Shown piece after piece: positions 9,869-20,773 of a stretch of 64,000 bases of DNA. Positions within the stretch are counted from its first letter, which is position 1. Each line of letters begins with the position of its first letter. Below the pieces are notes generated by a model. It was not told where the DNA came from. It ran no database searches and worked only from the letters and a program-made list of their open reading frames with translations. The stretch spans positions 56,572,749 to 56,636,748 of the forward strand of contig CM059193.1 in assembly GCA_030323885.1 (NCBI GenBank), read 5' to 3'. This stretch comes from Branchipolynoe longqiensis. Lineage: Eukaryota; Annelida; Polychaeta; Phyllodocida; Polynoidae. Made by a program: the position numbers and the translations under genes.

Positions 9869-10204
9869 AAAGTTGCATGGTTCGATGATTTTGAGTTTTT
9901 GTCATTTCCAAGATAAATATATTACGTTGATCATTATAATCTATCTTACTTTTATTTTAAATGGCTAACGTTTCAGATATTTGAAGTGCAAATGTGACAA
10001 ATTAATTTGGGCAAGCACGCCAAAACTCTGACATAACAGACTTCTGCAGTAACAGGTTCTAATAAACTGACTTGCTATTCCCTTCTACGTGGCAACAAAT
10101 GCTTAATAAACACATCAGTATCGAAGTTAGATACATAGAATCAAATCTAGGTCAGTGTTTCTGCTTTGAATATCTTACGCCTTCATCGGCCTATGCAGCT
10201 TTAA
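9869..10204 (+). mobile_element. TTAA-MITE, near full length
   Basis: The left end reads TATTAAAGTTGCATGG and the right end CCTATGCAGCTTTAAG. Thus AGTTGCATRG…CTATGCAGCT lies between two TTAA copies. This is the clearest example of the TTAA duplication. Confidence 0.8.
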
Positions 10205-10365
10205 GACACAGAATATTCATGCGAATCATACATGATAACATCACGTGACCAGATCGTGAATAATTAATATTAACTAATAGCTTCCTAGTACCCTTTCTGA
10301 TCTGACCTCAGATGTCACTAGGAAGTAAAACCCAAGTAACTCACATTGCCTTTTTAGAGATTATG

Positions 10366-10421
10366 GTTGGTTGTTGGGGGTTTTAAGTCCTGGCAAAATC
10401 GAAGGCCATACAAGGACTGGA
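10366..10421 (-). repeat. Tail-only SINE-A insertion with 12-bp target duplication
   Basis: Fifty-six bases of T2 lie between TTAGAGATTATG (10354-10365) and its repeat (10422-10433). The hairpin stem here is AGTCCT/AGGACT, a base-pair-preserving change from CGTCCT/AGGACG. Confidence 0.85.
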
Positions 10422-10470
10422 TTAGAGATTATGTGTGCCTAAATGACGAGGCTGGAAACTTTGCCTGACC

Positions 10471-10572
10471 CCCCCCCCACACACACACCTACCCACACAC
10501 CCACACACACCCACATACACACACCCACACCCACACACACACACCCACACCCAAACCCACACCCACATACAG
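10471..10572. repeat. CACACC microsatellite
   Basis: Tandem ACACCC/ACACAC units. The 10573-10773 stretch that follows shows nothing recognisable. Confidence 0.85.
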
Positions 10573-10776
10573 GCCCTTTCACCAAAGTAGCCCTTTAGGA
10601 CTTGTTATAGGTCGAGCAAAACAATCTCATATATAGCTAATTTATAATACGGTCGCCTCATGTTACATATAACCCCCGCTAGGTGGCGGTTCAGTCCTGA
10701 CGTCACACTTGGTAATTGTACCTGTTTGTCATATTCTGAATGTACCTTCCAAGTTGGCCCGGGAAATAGAACATTA

Positions 10777-11746
10777 AGTGCCTGTCACACGTTACCGGAT
10801 TGAGCAATGGACATAACCGGTGTCGTATTTTCAGCGGCCCGTCATTCTCAGCGGCCCGTCGTGGTCAAAAGACCCGTGGCATCGCCGGCTACAAGCTCAG
10901 CTGGTGCCCGGCAGTGTTAGGGACCGATTACGCCGAAATCTATTGAATGCGATCATATTTAACAGAATTACATACTCAAATAATGAAATTTAATTAAATT
11001 AACCTTAAATTCCAAGCGATATTAACGTAGCAGCTCGATCAGCGTCGAATGGCCGAGTGTAAACAAAACAAATAGCAGTGCTCGCGGCAACTTCCGAAAA
11101 TCCGCGCATGCGCAGAAGCGACGACAGGCCGCTGACGATGACAGGCCGCTGACAATACGACACCGGACAAACAAGTTTCTAGTACGGTGGTGTTCGGTAT
11201 CAAAATGTACCGAAATGTTTCGAAATGTTGCGCTTTCAACGGACAAGAAATGTACATTAACGAATAGCCACCGGACGATAACCGGATGATAACCGGATGA
11301 TAACCGGACAACATCGGATAACAACGGACAAGCAACGGTCAACTGATGGGTGAAAACCAAATGTCAATTGGACGGACTGAACACCAAACGGACACGTACC
11401 GGACTGATCATGGACGCACCGAAAACCGACAGACCGAATTCTCGCAGCACCATCAATGGACTATTCAGGAAGCAATCCGGAGATGTAACGGATGGGTACC
11501 AGACATGAGATGGACAAAACGGACTAAACGGACTTAAAACAGACACCAAACGTACACGTGAGTCCGGTTGTGTCCGGTACAAGTTTTGTGCATGTTCAAA
11601 ACTTGCCACTGTACACACCGGACACCATCGGACACAGAACGGACACGCCGGATGCATACCATATATAAAACAGACATTGACGTATTTCACTGGACAGTGT
11701 CCGTTTTCTATCCATTTCCCCAGTCCGGTAAGGTGTGACTGAGCCT
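10777..11746. mobile_element. CTGTCAC-clan element, 970 bp, TTA target duplication
   Basis: Ends AGTGCCTGTCACACGTTACC and the complement of AGGCTCAGTCACACCTTACC, flanked by TTA (10774-10776, 11747-11749). The interior repeats ACCGGA/TCCGGT many times in both orientations, with a tight run at 11270-11320. An NRF-1-like GCGCATGCGC lies at about 11102. No transposase. Confidence 0.8.
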
Positions 11747-11835
11747 TTAGGTAAAACTAGGCATTATTTTCTATTCGGATGGGTTTGTTTTCTGAGAATA
11801 ACATGTTGCCCGCACCACACTCATCTTTCAGATTC

Positions 11836-12290
11836 AGTCTGATGAAATCATCAAATTTCCAAGATGAAAGCACTGACCTAGATTTAATTCTACATATCTA
11901 CCTTAGACACTGATGCACTTATTAAGCATTTGTTGGCACATAGAAGGGAAGTCCACATCAATTTAATAGAACCCAATACTGCCGAAGTCTATGGAGGCAG
12001 AGTTTTGGCAAGCACACCCAAATTAATATAGCATCTTATATACTTCAAATATCTCCAAATTAGCCAATTTAAATTAAATTACTTCAACTTTTGTAAGGTA
12101 GATAATAATATTCAATTAATAGAACCCAATACTGCTGAAGACTATGGAGGTAGAGTTTTGGCAAGCACACCCAAATTAATATAGCATGTTATATACTTCA
12201 AATATCTCCAAATTAGCCAATTTAAATTAAATTACTTCAACTTTATGTAAGGTAGATAATAATATTCAATCTCATATTCATCTCAGATAA
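11836..12290 (-). mobile_element. TTAA-MITE with internal tandem duplication
   Basis: A reverse copy in which about 154 bp (from roughly 11959) is repeated directly from 12113. Both units carry AATAGAACCCAATACTGC and ACCCAAATTAATATAGCAT. Confidence 0.75.
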
Positions 12291-12762
12291 TAATAGAAAC
12301 TAAAATGTGTACTTTACTTCAAACAACGCCACACACTAATCAAAGTTGTAACAATACAGAGAAACAGTTGCAAGAAAATACTGTCTGATGTGCTGAAATG
12401 AATTCAGTAGGCAAAGCATGAGATAAAACAGGAGGAAAAACACAATAGGAGAGGAGTGAGCTTTGTGAGAGATTGCGGAGCGGATGGGGGCGTAGTGTAG
12501 TTGGACATCTTTCAAGAAGTGACATACTGGCAGAAGGGTGGTGGTGGCCGGGTGTCGGGGGGGGGGCCTTTTGTGTTGAAGTAATCTTGCGGGTATTCTC
12601 AGGTTGGGGGGCTTTAGTAAGTTGCTGAATTAAATACTTCAGTAGGATCCAACTAGAAGTAGTTCCAGATCTTTGAGCTTAGTATCTACATTATTACGTG
12701 AGTAGGGTGGTGACGTCAGGGGGTAGTACACACTACTGCGACTGTTACTAGATGAGGGTGGG
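12291..12762. other. No gene or recognised repeat
   Basis: Apparently unique AT-moderate sequence with a G run near 12559. The short open frames lack domains. Confidence 0.5.
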
Positions 12763-13083
12763 GCAGCGGGACATAGCTCAAGTGGTAGCGTGTCCACCTG
12801 TGAAGGTGTGGGTCATCAGATCGATCCTGCTCAGTGGACCCATTTGCAGTTTCGGCTATTTTCCATTCCAACCAGTTATCCACAACTCGTTCATCAAAGA
12901 CTGGTGTATGTGTGGTCCTGTCTGTGGGAAAGTGCATATAAAAGACTCCTTGGTGCTTATCGGAAAGAGTAGCCTATGTGGCTGTAGTGGGTTTCCTCCA
13001 AGGAGATATGCCAGAATGACCATAGGCTTAACGTCCGATAGCCAATGATAAAAATCAAAGTGCTCCAGAGGCATCGTTAAACA
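12763..13083 (+). repeat. SINE-D, gastropod-type tRNA-derived SINE
   Basis: A box in GACATAGCTCAAGTGGTAGC, B-box region near CATCAGATCGATCC, then landmarks GTGGGAAAGTGCATATAAAA, ATCGGAAAGAGTAGCCTATG and GGCATCGTTAAACAAAAAC. The body closely resembles, from memory, a SINE common in gastropod genomes. It runs directly into a LINE 3' end. Confidence 0.75.
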
Positions 13084-13665
13084 AAAACAAGGCTTTCCTT
13101 TCCACATTGCGACATTCCCCAAATGTAGTGATACCCCTAACACACTTATGCACCAATTTTTCACCTTGAATAAAAGAGAAGGCAGCTGGGGCCATACTCT
13201 CAAACTAGTAAAACCCAGAGCCGTTTCAAAATTAAGGCAACACAGTTTCTCAAACAGGATCATAAATATATGGAACAGTCTCCCACAAAATGTTATTGAT
13301 GCCGGCGCAATAAATTCATTCAAGAACAGATTAGAAAAAGCATGGGCTGATGATCCAGGGAAATTTGGCCACATGCTACTAATTTATTCCTTGTGTTGCT
13401 AATTACTTGCACTCAAGCAAAAATGAAAGACAAATAAGTGTTCACACTTCCTGTCTACCGATCGCTATATCGCTATATCGCATGCCCAACACACACCTAC
13501 ACCCAACACAGACCACAATTACCGCCCACCTACAATACCTTGATAGCAACAGCTTTGCCATCAGGCCTTTGTTGTGACCTGGGATAGCTTTTGTAGGGCT
13601 AGACCCCTCCCAGGGTGCTGGCCCTACTGAGAGGTCTGTAGATTTATATTATAAAAAAAAAAAAG
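13084..13665 (+). pseudogene. LINE (CR1/jockey-type) C-terminus and 3'UTR, 5'-truncated
   Basis: The open frame to 13402 ends with the pattern typical of LINE reverse transcriptase C-termini: HQFFTLNKREGSWGHTLKL, then FSNRIINIWNSLPQNV, then INSFKNRLEKAW. Everything upstream (endonuclease, RT core) is missing. The UTR runs to an A-rich end at about 13650. Part of the UTR (AGACAAATAAGTGTTCACAC) recurs at 18888. Confidence 0.8.
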
Positions 13666-13804
13666 GAAAAGAAAAGGCTCCCATTAATGTCACCCATAAT
13701 GCATCGCGCCACCCCATTCGTCCCCATATTTCCACGGCTAAAGCTGCGTTCGCACTCCGGGTGGTTTTACTGCCGACGCCGTCCGTAGGTCATACCGGCG
13801 GACA

Positions 13805-13885
13805 TTGTGGGGTGTGTGGGGGGTATGTGTGGGGGTATGTGTGGGGGTATGTGCGGTGTTGGTGTGTGTGGGGGGTGGGTGGGTA
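13805..13885. repeat. GTGTGGGGGTAT microsatellite
   Basis: Tandem GTATGTGTGGGG units. The preceding 13690-13800 has no recognised feature. Confidence 0.85.
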
Positions 13886-13927
13886 CTGCAGACAACCTCA
13901 CCACCGCTGTCCACACTGCGAAGAATA

Positions 13928-14268
13928 TATTGGCTGGTTGTTGGAGGTTTACGTCCTGGCAACATCTAAGGTTTGTTTGTTGTGGGTTTTATGTCCTAGC
14001 AACATCTAAGGTCATATTACTTATCAGGGCGGGCACCGATTTGACTTGAGACAGCGCACACTCATGCCGACTTTGTAATTATAGTGCTGGGCTACTGGGA
14101 GACCGGGCCGCCAGCACCATGACCTGATATCCCGCTCAGTCGTAGTATCCTGACACTGAGCTAAGCTAGTCCTTGTCCTATCCTATTAATGCTGAGTGCC
14201 TGGCTAGGAAGCGGCAAGTATGCATTTTTAAGTCATTGGTTTGACTCGGCCAGGGTTCAAACAGCAAA
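13928..14268 (-). repeat. SINE-A with duplicated tail
   Basis: Two T2 tails lie back to back (13930-13968 and 13969-14010), then body and worn head. This looks like one SINE-A inserted in the tail of another, or a tail duplication. A TTTA microsatellite follows (about 14340-14360). Confidence 0.75.
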
Positions 14269-14417
14269 GGATAGAAGCTGGGGCCGTGTGCAGCCAACCG
14301 GAAGTGGATCCTTGTCACGTATGTCCATTAATTCACTTGATTCATTTATTTATTTATTTATTCATTTACTTTGTGTGTGAGATAGTTTAAGAACATTGCA
14401 TTAAAGTTTTTATTTCA

Positions 14418-14795
14418 TTTAAAGTTTCATAGTTGGATGAAAGCGTCAACCTTTCAAAAACCAAAGCGATTATCTAGATTTGATTCTACATATCTAACTT
14501 AGAGACGGGTGCACTTATAAGGGAATACAGAATCAATTTAATGCCACATAGAAGGGAATACAGAATCAATTTAATAGAACCTGTTACTGCATAAGTCTGT
14601 GGTGTCAAAGTTTTAGCGTGCGTGCCAAAATTAATATTCTATGTTTGCGCCTATAATATCTCAAAAGTTAGAAATTTCAAATAAAAGTTACCTCAAACTA
14701 AAGTAAGGTAACTTATAATTATCAACCAAATATGTTTATCTCAGAAAATGGAAGAACCTGAAAGCTATCGGACTATGCAACTCTAATGGCCCTCT
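14418..14795 (-). mobile_element. TTAA-MITE, near full length
   Basis: Ends TTTAAAGTTTCATAGTTGGA and CGGACTATGCAACTCTAA. A GGGAATACAGAATCAATTTA block is repeated inside. Confidence 0.75.
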
Positions 14796-15355
14796 CAAAC
14801 TCCACATATTTAGTCATTCTTTATCCAATGCTGTGTTAGTGAAACAGAGTCAGGTGCATCCCACTGTGGCTGTAGTTCAATCATGCATGGCGTTTTACTA
14901 AGAAGTAGTCGACAATTTTCTTGAAGGTTTCTTGAAAGTGTTTATATATCTCAAAATGTGGTGGTCAGAAACTAGCTCTAAAAATCGAGGAAGAAGAAGT
15001 ATTAAATAAGCCATAAATTGGGTCTCCAGCAAATAATAATAATATAGAAAATAATAAATAAGAGTAGAACAATTAGAATCAAGGCCGCGTACACTGGACT
15101 CGAACTCATGACCTGCATTTAACACCCCCCCTATGCCCCAGGACAAAACAATAAATAAAACCAAAAATCCCTTTTTTTCTTGAAAGCGGGGGGGGGGGGG
15201 TAGGCGTATGTGGATGTTCCTAAGAGAGTATAATTTGGGGTTAGAATATTCAGATCCTAATTTATGGAAAATTACAATATTCCTGTTTTGTCCAAATTTA
15301 AATGTAAATCCAAAATATATTCAGAAAGGAACGAAAGGGGGTAAAGTAACAACTA
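14796..15355. other. No gene; possible worn tRNA-like SINE
   Basis: GGACTCGAACTCATGACC (about 15097) is the complement of a B-box-like sequence, the only hint of a SINE. There is a run of 13 G's near 15187. Confidence 0.35.
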
Positions 15356-16325
15356 TTTAATGTTGAATAGTCTGATGCATTTGAGTTTCTGAAATTTCTT
15401 TTCGACAAATATATTAGGCTTATCATTTTAATTTACCTTACTTCAGTTTGAAGTAGCGTTTATTAAAACTTTGGATGTATTTGAAGTGGAAACATGCACA
15501 AGTTCTTTCGGCATGCACATACAAATTCGGACACCATTCACTTCAGGAGGAACCGGTTCAAGAAAGTTCAATTTGCATTTCCATCTCGGTAGCAAACAGA
15601 GTTAATATGTACAGCAATATCTAGGCCTGGTCACATACATGTTAGTGGACGTAGTTGAACGTAGTGGAGGCTAATGTAGTTGAACGTAGTTGAACATAGT
15701 TGAACATATCTGCATCCATATTTCTCCATCATGCTAACTTGGTAATAATGTGGGTGGGCCGTGAGTTCTGATTTAATCTTTGGACATGTTCAAAAGAGCA
15801 CTACGTTAGAGGCTAACATACCGTGGCAAAGTCTCCGTTCTCGTAATGAACTCTAGCGTATTCTAGCATACTCTACCGTACTTTAGCATACTTTAGCGTA
15901 CTTGGATGTAGTTGAACATAGTTGACTGTAGTGGAGGCTAACATACGTTGAATGTAGTTGAACGTAGTTGAAAGTAGTTGAAAGTAGTTGAAAGTAGTTG
16001 AACGTAGTTAAACATAGTTGAATGTGGTTGAACATAGTTGAAAGTAGTTGAACCTAGTTGAACGTACGGGCATCCGTGCTGTAACGTATTTATCCATACC
16101 AAAAACCTGCCGTACCTTAACGTTTTTCACCATAGTTTAACGTACTTACACCACATTTGACCCACGTTAACCTATCCTACGTTCAACTACGTTCATCTAC
16201 GTTCAACTATGTTCACTAACGTGTATGTGACCAGGGCTTCTAAGTTGGGTATGTAGGATCAAATCTAGATAAGTTTTTTGATTTTGAAAATTTGATGCTT
16301 TCATCGCACTATCTAGCCTTAATAA
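15356..16325 (+). mobile_element. TTAA-MITE split by a CTGTCAC-clan relative
   Basis: The left part is 15356-15622 and the right part resumes at TCTAAGTTGGGTATG (16239). The break falls inside the conserved ATCTAAGTTAG block. Confidence 0.8.
15623..16238. mobile_element. GGTCACATAC element, 616 bp, TCT target duplication
   Basis: Ends AGGCCTGGTCACATACATG and the complement of AGCCCTGGTCACATACACG, flanked by TCT (15620-15622, 16239-16241). GTTGAACGTA is repeated along the left half and TACGTTCAAC along the right half, so motif orientation flips near the middle. Related to 47413-47763. Confidence 0.8.
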
Positions 16326-16388
16326 AACCATTCAAAAAGCAATCTAGTTTTCTTGTTTTCAGAGGCCAACAGCCAGAGGGTTGATCTT

Positions 16389-16862
16389 AAAGTTGCATAA
16401 TCCAACGATATTTACTGATTCAGTTTCTCTCATATATATATATAAGAGGTCTGCGCCTAAGCAGAGCGGCAGTCAAGTAATGAAAGCAGTCTTTGTTGCA
16501 TCGCGACTGACAGCATGATGATGATGATATATATAAAATAATTTAATTATTAATAGTAGGGTGCTGACTATAATAAACCTTTACTTAGTTTAAAGCGACA
16601 TTTAAAAAATAAAATAGCTTAGCTTTGGATATATTTGAAGTGATAGAAATACAAAATAATTTGTGAGTGCAAAACAAAATGCAGGACATTGCAAACTTCT
16701 ATCACTTGCAATAATGCAAGATCCTAATAAGTAGTTTTAATATTCATTCTATGCGACAGTAAGCATTTAATAAGGGAACCAATATCTAAGTTTGAAATGT
16801 AGGATCAAATGCAGCCAAGCGCTGTAGGTTCGAATATGCTATGGTTTTATGCAGCTTTAAAT
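16389..16862 (+). mobile_element. TTAA-MITE split by a GAT-element tail
   Basis: Begins TTAAAGTTGCATAATCC and ends TATGCAGCTTTAAATTT. A GAT-element 3' fragment sits in the left third. Confidence 0.75.
16443..16533 (+). mobile_element. GAT-element tail with extra 5' block
   Basis: Only the last ~75 bp of the GAT-element are present, with hairpin GTTGC-ATC-GCGAC and a GAT tail. It is preceded by GGTCTGCGCCTAAGCAG, which also occurs at about 17789 outside any GAT-element. Confidence 0.65.
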
Positions 16863-17102
16863 TTGGTGTAAACAGTCGGTGAACTGTTGGTAGCGTGGCG
16901 CCCTGTGAGGCGGTCCAGAGAGGAGCTCTCCTGTAAAGAAGGGTGTCTTGTGGAGGGGGTTATATCTTACTTCCTGTACCATATCAGATATCCTACTTTC
17001 TCATATCCATCAAGGTGTTTCTTGCAGGTACCAGATTACAATAGCACGTGTGGACGTATATCATATATGGTATCTAAGAATATCATAGATCATATGGGTC
17101 CA
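16863..17102. other. No feature recognised
   Basis: The open frame beginning here has no recognisable domain and ends inside the element at 17103. Confidence 0.5.
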
Positions 17103-17557
17103 CCTCACGAAAATGGGCCAATTGGAGGAAGTTGTCGGCGTCAATCATTGGATATCGGCGTCGATCGGTATAATTATAATTTAGCATTGACAGAGGTGTT
17201 GGAAAGTCCTTAAATTTATCCTGAATGTAAAGGTCGGGAAAGTACAACAACCTTATTTGTTTCTAGGATAATTTAATATAAAACAAAGAAATGCAGTACA
17301 CTTTAAGAATTGCGACACCGACATCTGGTAAAGTTGTCGGCGTCGATCATTGGATGTCGGCGTCGATCGGTATAATTATAGTTTAGCATTGACAGAGGTG
17401 TTGGAAAGTCCTTAAATTTATCCTGAATGTAAAGGTTGAGAAAATACAACAACCTCATTTGTTTCTAGGATAATTTAATATGAAACAAAGATATGCACTA
17501 CACTTTTAAGAATTGCGACATCTTCAATTGACCACCGATTGGCCCATTTTCGTGAGG
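17103..17557. mobile_element. TIR element with internal 202-bp tandem duplication
   Basis: Ends CCTCACGAAAATGGGCCAAT in both inverted copies. Inside, GTTGTCGGCGTC begins two near-identical units at 17131 and 17333. The target duplication is unclear. No coding capacity. Confidence 0.75.
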
Positions 17558-18109
17558 CTGACTCATCTATATATATATATAAATATATAATATGCAAGTA
17601 ATATATCCTATATATTGTCGCATCGGGTCAACAATTCATGTGATGTATACAGTCCTTATGTGAATATTGTTATGAATGGAATTATCCTGTCTCTATTGTT
17701 TATCGTCATCTCTACTCCCTTTACCACCTGCTGATATGCTCCATTATTTGGGTTACTGGAGATTGGGGTGAGGCTTGGAGAGCTGGAGGTCTGCGCCTAA
17801 GCAGCTCCTTCCCCTCCTTCTCTCCAGGTGGCGCTTCGGCTCCTGGTTATCACCCTATTTCACCTCAGATTTTGCTTGAATAAATTGTACGGTAGGTAGG
17901 TCTTAGGCCAGCCAGAGTATTAGGCTCGATCTATGCTCATCTTGTTGCCCTCCTCTCTTCTGGAGCTGCTCCCCATTTTTGCATGAACTACATTGACTGG
18001 TGCTGTACATTATACAGCAGGAGCCACTCCCTTAATTCTACATGATCGGTGCTGTAACTAATACAGCACTGATCAAACTTAGATGATTGAGATGGTCAAT
18101 TCTAATAGT
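17558..18109. other. TA tract and retroelement 3' region
   Basis: A TA tract (17567-17600) is followed by single-copy-looking sequence leading into the T4 end at 18110. CACTGATC/GATCGGTGCTGT-like blocks near 18000-18080 repeat loosely. No reading frame. Confidence 0.45.
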
Positions 18110-18195
18110 AAGATGGCCGGAAGACCAGTGCTCTGGCGCTGACAAATGTCATGTTCAGATGAATAAATACTTTACCAAAAAAAAACAAAAAAACA
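18110..18195 (+). repeat. T4 retroelement 3' end
   Basis: GGCCGGAAGACCAGTGCTC, then GGCGCTGACAAATG, then GAATAAATAC with an AATAAA signal and an A-rich tail. Hairpin CAGTGC-TCTG-GCGCTG. Confidence 0.7.
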
Positions 18196-18261
18196 AAAAC
18201 TGATTCTTTTTCAATCAAGGTTGGATGTGTCGGCCACAACTATGTATGACGTCACTGCGAC

Positions 18262-18567
18262 CGAATGCGGCGGCTGAATTGGTAAGAATTCACATGTGGA
18301 AGATCAGGGGTTCAAATAATAGCCGCGTCAAACCAATAACTTACTAAATGAATAAGTATTGCTACCTAGCCAGTCGCTTGGCATTACTATTAATGGGAAA
18401 GGATTGGTTAGCTCAGTATCAGGAGAATGTGACTGAGTGGGATATCAGAACATAGTGACGGTGGCTTGGCCTCACAGTGGGGCAGCACTAAAAAGTCGTC
18501 ATGAGTGCGCACTGTCACAAGTTAGTATCTATCCTGATATGATCTTAGATGTTGCTAGGAGGTAAAG
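18262..18567 (+). repeat. SINE-A, type 2 head, abutting SINE-B
   Basis: A worn type 2 head (CGGCTGAATTGGTAAGA; GGGGTTCAAATAA) with standard body and T2. SINE-B starts one base after its end. Confidence 0.75.
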
Positions 18568-18887
18568 TGGCGTTCTCTGTGGCGGAGTGGTTAGAGTGTC
18601 TGACTTTTTTCTAGGTCAGACTCCTAATCTGAGGGTCGGTGGTTCGATTCCCCGTGCCCCCAGCTCTGCCAATTTGGATTTCCACCGCTGTGTATAACTT
18701 ACAGCGTCATCAAAGGCAGGTTGCTCTCATACCATGTCTATGTGGTATGGGAGGTTAACAATCCCTTGGGTCGGTAAAAGTGTAGGCTCGGGTTTCTATC
18801 GACCAGCAGTGGAGTGGGGAAGACCAGTCCTCTGTGACTGGGATTTCCCCTGCTTGGGACAACTAATGTACCAAAAAAAAAAAAAAA
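18568..18887 (+). repeat. SINE-B with T1 tail and poly(A), full length
   Basis: Head GTTCTCTGTGGCGGAGTGG with long extra arm and B box GGTTCGATTCCCC, complete body, T1 hairpin (CAGTC/GACTG) and an A15 tail. Best reference copy in the window. Confidence 0.9.
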
Positions 18888-18965
18888 ATGAGAGACAAAT
18901 AAGTGTTCACACTTCCTGTCTACTATTCGCTATATCGCTAAGGTAAAAATGCATCGCCCACCTCT
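18888..18965 (+). repeat. LINE 3'UTR remnant
   Basis: AGACAAATAAGTGTTCACAC and CGCTATATCGCTA match the UTR of the LINE at 13084-13665. Confidence 0.65.
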
Positions 18966-19033
18966 CACATGTGAGCAACAGCAGATCGCTGTGTCCCGAT
19001 AAACACCCCGTTGGGTCCTCCAGATGCGGAATA

Positions 19034-19098
19034 CACGTGGCTTCCCTCCAGGTTCCTTATTAGTCACGTGACACTCACAGATAGGCACGTGACGTCAT
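19034..19098. promoter_or_regulatory. Cluster of CACGTG boxes with a CRE
   Basis: Three CACGTG cores occur in 65 bp (19034, 19065, 19086). The last overlaps a CRE-like TGACGTCA (CACGTGACGTCAT). bHLH and ATF/CREB factors recognise such motifs. No first exon is seen, so function is open. Confidence 0.3.
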
Positions 19099-19137
19099 CT
19101 AAGTCACCGGCATGGCTATATATATATATATATATAT

Positions 19138-20111
19138 GGGTCGTTCTCAGAAACTGTGTACCACTTGAGGTAGTCTACTAGAAATGCATATTTCAAAGAA
19201 ACCCTTTATTGGAGTGTCAATATTTAGATTTCATCAGTTAGCCAAATAATGTGGGAGATAGTTTAGATCAAAAGTAAATGTTAATATTGTGTATTATGTA
19301 TCTTATTGGGATGGATGTAGCTAAATACATAGAAAATTACATCACTAATTTGTAACATTGTCAACAGCATTGAAAATAAAGTGTCACAAACTTAATGAAA
19401 ACCTCTGAACAACAGCTCATTTCACTTCAAATGGTCATATACAATGTCTTCATTAAGTTGAAGACATTTATTTCTAAAAAAAAAATTTTAATTATGAAAT
19501 AGTTAACATTTTCTGGAGTCATTAACATCATAACATTTCGTTTCCACTTGCAAGTACTATGAAACTCTGTATCAAACACTGAGTATAGATACAGTACAGG
19601 AACTATTTTCACCATTTGACACTATGCATGGACCCAGTTATGGTATAGTAAAAGATAAATCCTGAAATTGCCCCTAAACATTGAAATTTGAGCCGAACAT
19701 TTGTGTAAAATTGTTGTTTCCACTTTGTTACTCTGCTAATCTGTTACTCTGCTAATATTTTCTTGCTTTTCTCTTTAATATTCACAAATAAGACAAAACC
19801 ATAGCAATGAGGTTTCAAATTATTATTACTACTGTTTATAAAGCAAGTGGCATGTGAAATGTCCTAAACATGTCAAGTTTTGTGTGGAAAATATTTGATT
19901 TTGGAGTCAGATTGGTTTCCATGCTCTACTGCTATTTATTGGGTGTGAGCATCATTTGACCTACTTAAAAATGCCCGAATATGTTCATTTTCAATTATTC
20001 AGATGCAAAAGGACATACACATTGAGGAAACTTGCTTATAGGACTTTGGCAGCATTTTGATTTTCTGGTACTGATGTCACACTATTGGTACACAACTTCT
20101 GAGAACGACCC
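19138..20111. mobile_element. Tc1/mariner-like TIR element, 974 bp, no transposase
   Basis: Ends GGGTCGTTCTCAGAAACTG and the complement of GGGTCGTTCTCAGAAGTTG, continuing to GTGTACCA. It is bounded by TA repeats on both sides. The interior is AT-rich with stops in all frames. Confidence 0.75.
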
Positions 20112-20124
20112 ATATATATATTTA

Positions 20125-20302
20125 CAGTAAAATGTCTTTAAATCGACCGACCATGGGACCGACTTTAAGTGGTCCATTTAGGGAGGTGGTCGGTTTAGAG
20201 AGTTAGAATATGCTTACAATGGTACTTTTGGGACCCAAATAAAGTGATCGATATAGGGGAGTGGTTGATCTGTGGAGGGGTCAGTATAGAGAGGTTTTAC
20301 TG
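20125..20302. mobile_element. pogo-like MITE, 178 bp
   Basis: Ends CAGTAAAATGTCTTTAAATC and the complement of CAGTAAAACCTCTCTATAC. The left flank is TA; the right flank is TG, so one side has mutated. No coding. Confidence 0.65.
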
Positions 20303-20354
20303 TGCATACGTCTATGCATAAGTATCCATCCATGTATTTACTTATCTACATGCC

Positions 20355-20682
20355 CAGACCGGATGGCCGAATGAGTTGAGCGTCCGTCTCCAGTTTTGGT
20401 AGATCGTCTTAGATTTGTCGAGTCAAACCAATGACTTAAAAATTGATTCTAATCAATTTCAAGCCAAACGTTCAGGATTATTAGTATATGGCAAGGACTG
20501 GTTGGCTCAGCGTCAGGATAATATGACTGAATGGGTTATCAGGTCATGGTGCAGGTGGCTTGGTCTCCCAATGGGGCAACACTGTAAAGTCGCCATAAGT
20601 GTTCACTGTCACACGGTTAGGTACGCGTCTTGATATGACTTTAGATGTTACCAGGACATAAAACTCGAACAACCAGCTAACC
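20355..20682 (+). repeat. SINE-A, type 1 head, full length
   Basis: GGATGGCCGAATGAGTTGAG head, body, T2 hairpin (GTCTTG/CCAGGAC with a wobble pair) and an AACAACC tail. Confidence 0.85.
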
Positions 20683-20773
20683 TTATGTATATACCTATAC
20701 AGCTATATAAATGAATATCTATGTATAGGTAATACATCTATTCACATATATATTTACACAATATGTACATCTA

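Noticed and set aside
12856..13374. 172-codon minus-strand frame
   Set aside because: It is antisense to the SINE-D and LINE C-terminus, whose plus-strand frame has the recognised motif.
18568..18660. Functional tRNA-Ser or tRNA-Leu gene
   Set aside because: The same head occurs on many SINE copies with a shared body, and the acceptor stem does not pair.
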